This document shows, piece after piece, positions 63,629-64,000 of a stretch of DNA of 64,000 bases. This DNA comes from JBFWYO01 sp050186335. Its GTDB lineage: Bacteria; Pseudomonadota; Alphaproteobacteria; Bin65. The stretch spans positions 1 to 64,000 of the forward strand of contig JBFWYO010000004.1 in NCBI GenBank assembly GCA_050186335.1. The letters are read 5' to 3'. The first letter of the stretch is position 1; each line of letters opens with the position of its first letter. The notes below the pieces were generated by a model that was not told where the DNA came from, searched no databases, and saw nothing but the letters and a program-made list of their open reading frames with translations. The position numbers and the translations under genes are program-made.

Positions 63629-64000
63629 GGTCCGCAACCTGCGCGTCCGCTACGGCAACCGCGAAGCCCTGCACGGCATCGATTTCGACGTGCGCGCGGG
63701 CGAAATCGTCACCCTCGTCGGCTCGAACGGCGCCGGCAAGACCACCACGCTGAAGGCGATCTCCGGTCTGTTTCGGCTGGCCGCCGGCGAAATCCGCTTC
63801 AACGGCGAACGCATCGACGGGCTGGCGCCGCATGCCATCATCGCGCGCGGCATCGCGCACATACCCGAAGGCCGCCTGCTGTTCAAGGACATGACGGTCT
63901 ACGAGCATCTGGAATTGGGCGCCATCCGCGCGGGACAAGAGGGCAAGGATTTCGCCGCGCGACTCGACTGGGCCTACGAGCTGTTTCCGATCCTGAAGGA
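63621..64000 (+). CDS. LivF-type ABC ATPase, N-terminal part (system F)
   Basis: The first 126 codons of a LivF ATPase cut by the window end: LRVRYGNREALHGIDFDVRAGEIVTLVG, Walker A GSNGAGKT and HIPEGRLLFKDMTVYEHLELG are visible. The signature and Walker B lie beyond the window. Confidence 0.92.
   Translation, partial: MLEVRNLRVRYGNREALHGIDFDVRAGEIVTLVGSNGAGKTTTLKAISGLFRLAAGEIRFNGERIDGLAPHAIIARGIAHIPEGRLLFKDMTVYEHLELGAIRAGQEGKDFAARLDWAYELFPILK

Overview
This window is a dense, GC-rich (roughly 63-65 % by eye) proteobacterial chromosome segment with short intergenic gaps and many 4-nt start/stop overlaps. I see no rRNA, tRNA, insertion sequence, phage gene or CRISPR. Gene content (very many branched-chain-amino-acid-type ABC transporters, acyl-CoA enzymes, MarR/IclR/TetR regulators) and codon use suggest a beta-proteobacterium of Burkholderiales type. 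That placement is inference; no phylogenetic marker is present.

Layout. 1-1.3 kb: end of one HAAT (Liv-type) transporter (LivM tail and its binding protein). 1.4-5.0 kb: acyl-CoA carboxylase in three genes, the biotin carboxylase and biotin carrier being separate. 5.0-6.9 kb: PncC-like and BaiN/HI0933-like housekeeping genes. 7.2-19.6 kb: one long + strand operon with a UbiD decarboxylase, a second transporter (binding protein, LivH, fused LivM-LivG, LivF), two crotonases, two paralogous acyl-CoA ligases, an alpha/beta hydrolase and a MarR regulator. 19.7-22.9 kb: two phytanoyl-CoA-type dioxygenases around an AhpD-like gene, then a TetR regulator. 22.9-33.4 kb: a - strand operon (third transporter, a thiolase-fold protein lacking the thiolase catalytic residues, a DUF35-SDR fusion, a cyclase-family hydrolase, a CoA ligase) with its MarR regulator and binding protein divergent. 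33.7-35.4 kb: a CPA2 cation/proton antiporter with a cyclic-nucleotide-binding domain. 35.6-40.2 kb: fourth transporter on the - strand. 40.3-55.2 kb: MarR regulator, three SDRs, a TauD-type dioxygenase, two PuuE/cyclic-imide-hydrolase-like deacetylases, two alpha/beta hydrolases, a MetE-fold protein, an LLM flavin monooxygenase and a fifth transporter. 55.2-64 kb: IclR regulator, metallo-beta-lactamase-fold hydrolase, an aconitase/LeuC-LeuD-like pair, an isocitrate-lyase/PEP-mutase-family lyase and a sixth transporter cut by the window end.

The window reads as a catabolic island. Each block couples an uptake system for a small carboxylate or amide with its own activating and degrading enzymes and its own regulator. 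The most distinctive signal is a shared palindromic operator (consensus TTTGATAGATATCTATCAAA) found at four promoters between 40.2 and 48.6 kb. It ties two transporters and about ten enzymes into what looks like a single MarR-controlled regulon of unknown substrate. Other enzyme-level novelties are the thiolase-fold/DUF35-SDR pair, the altered active-site loop in the LeuD-like subunit next to a dimethylmalate-lyase-like enzyme, and an alpha/beta hydrolase with Asp as nucleophile and Asn in place of the catalytic His.
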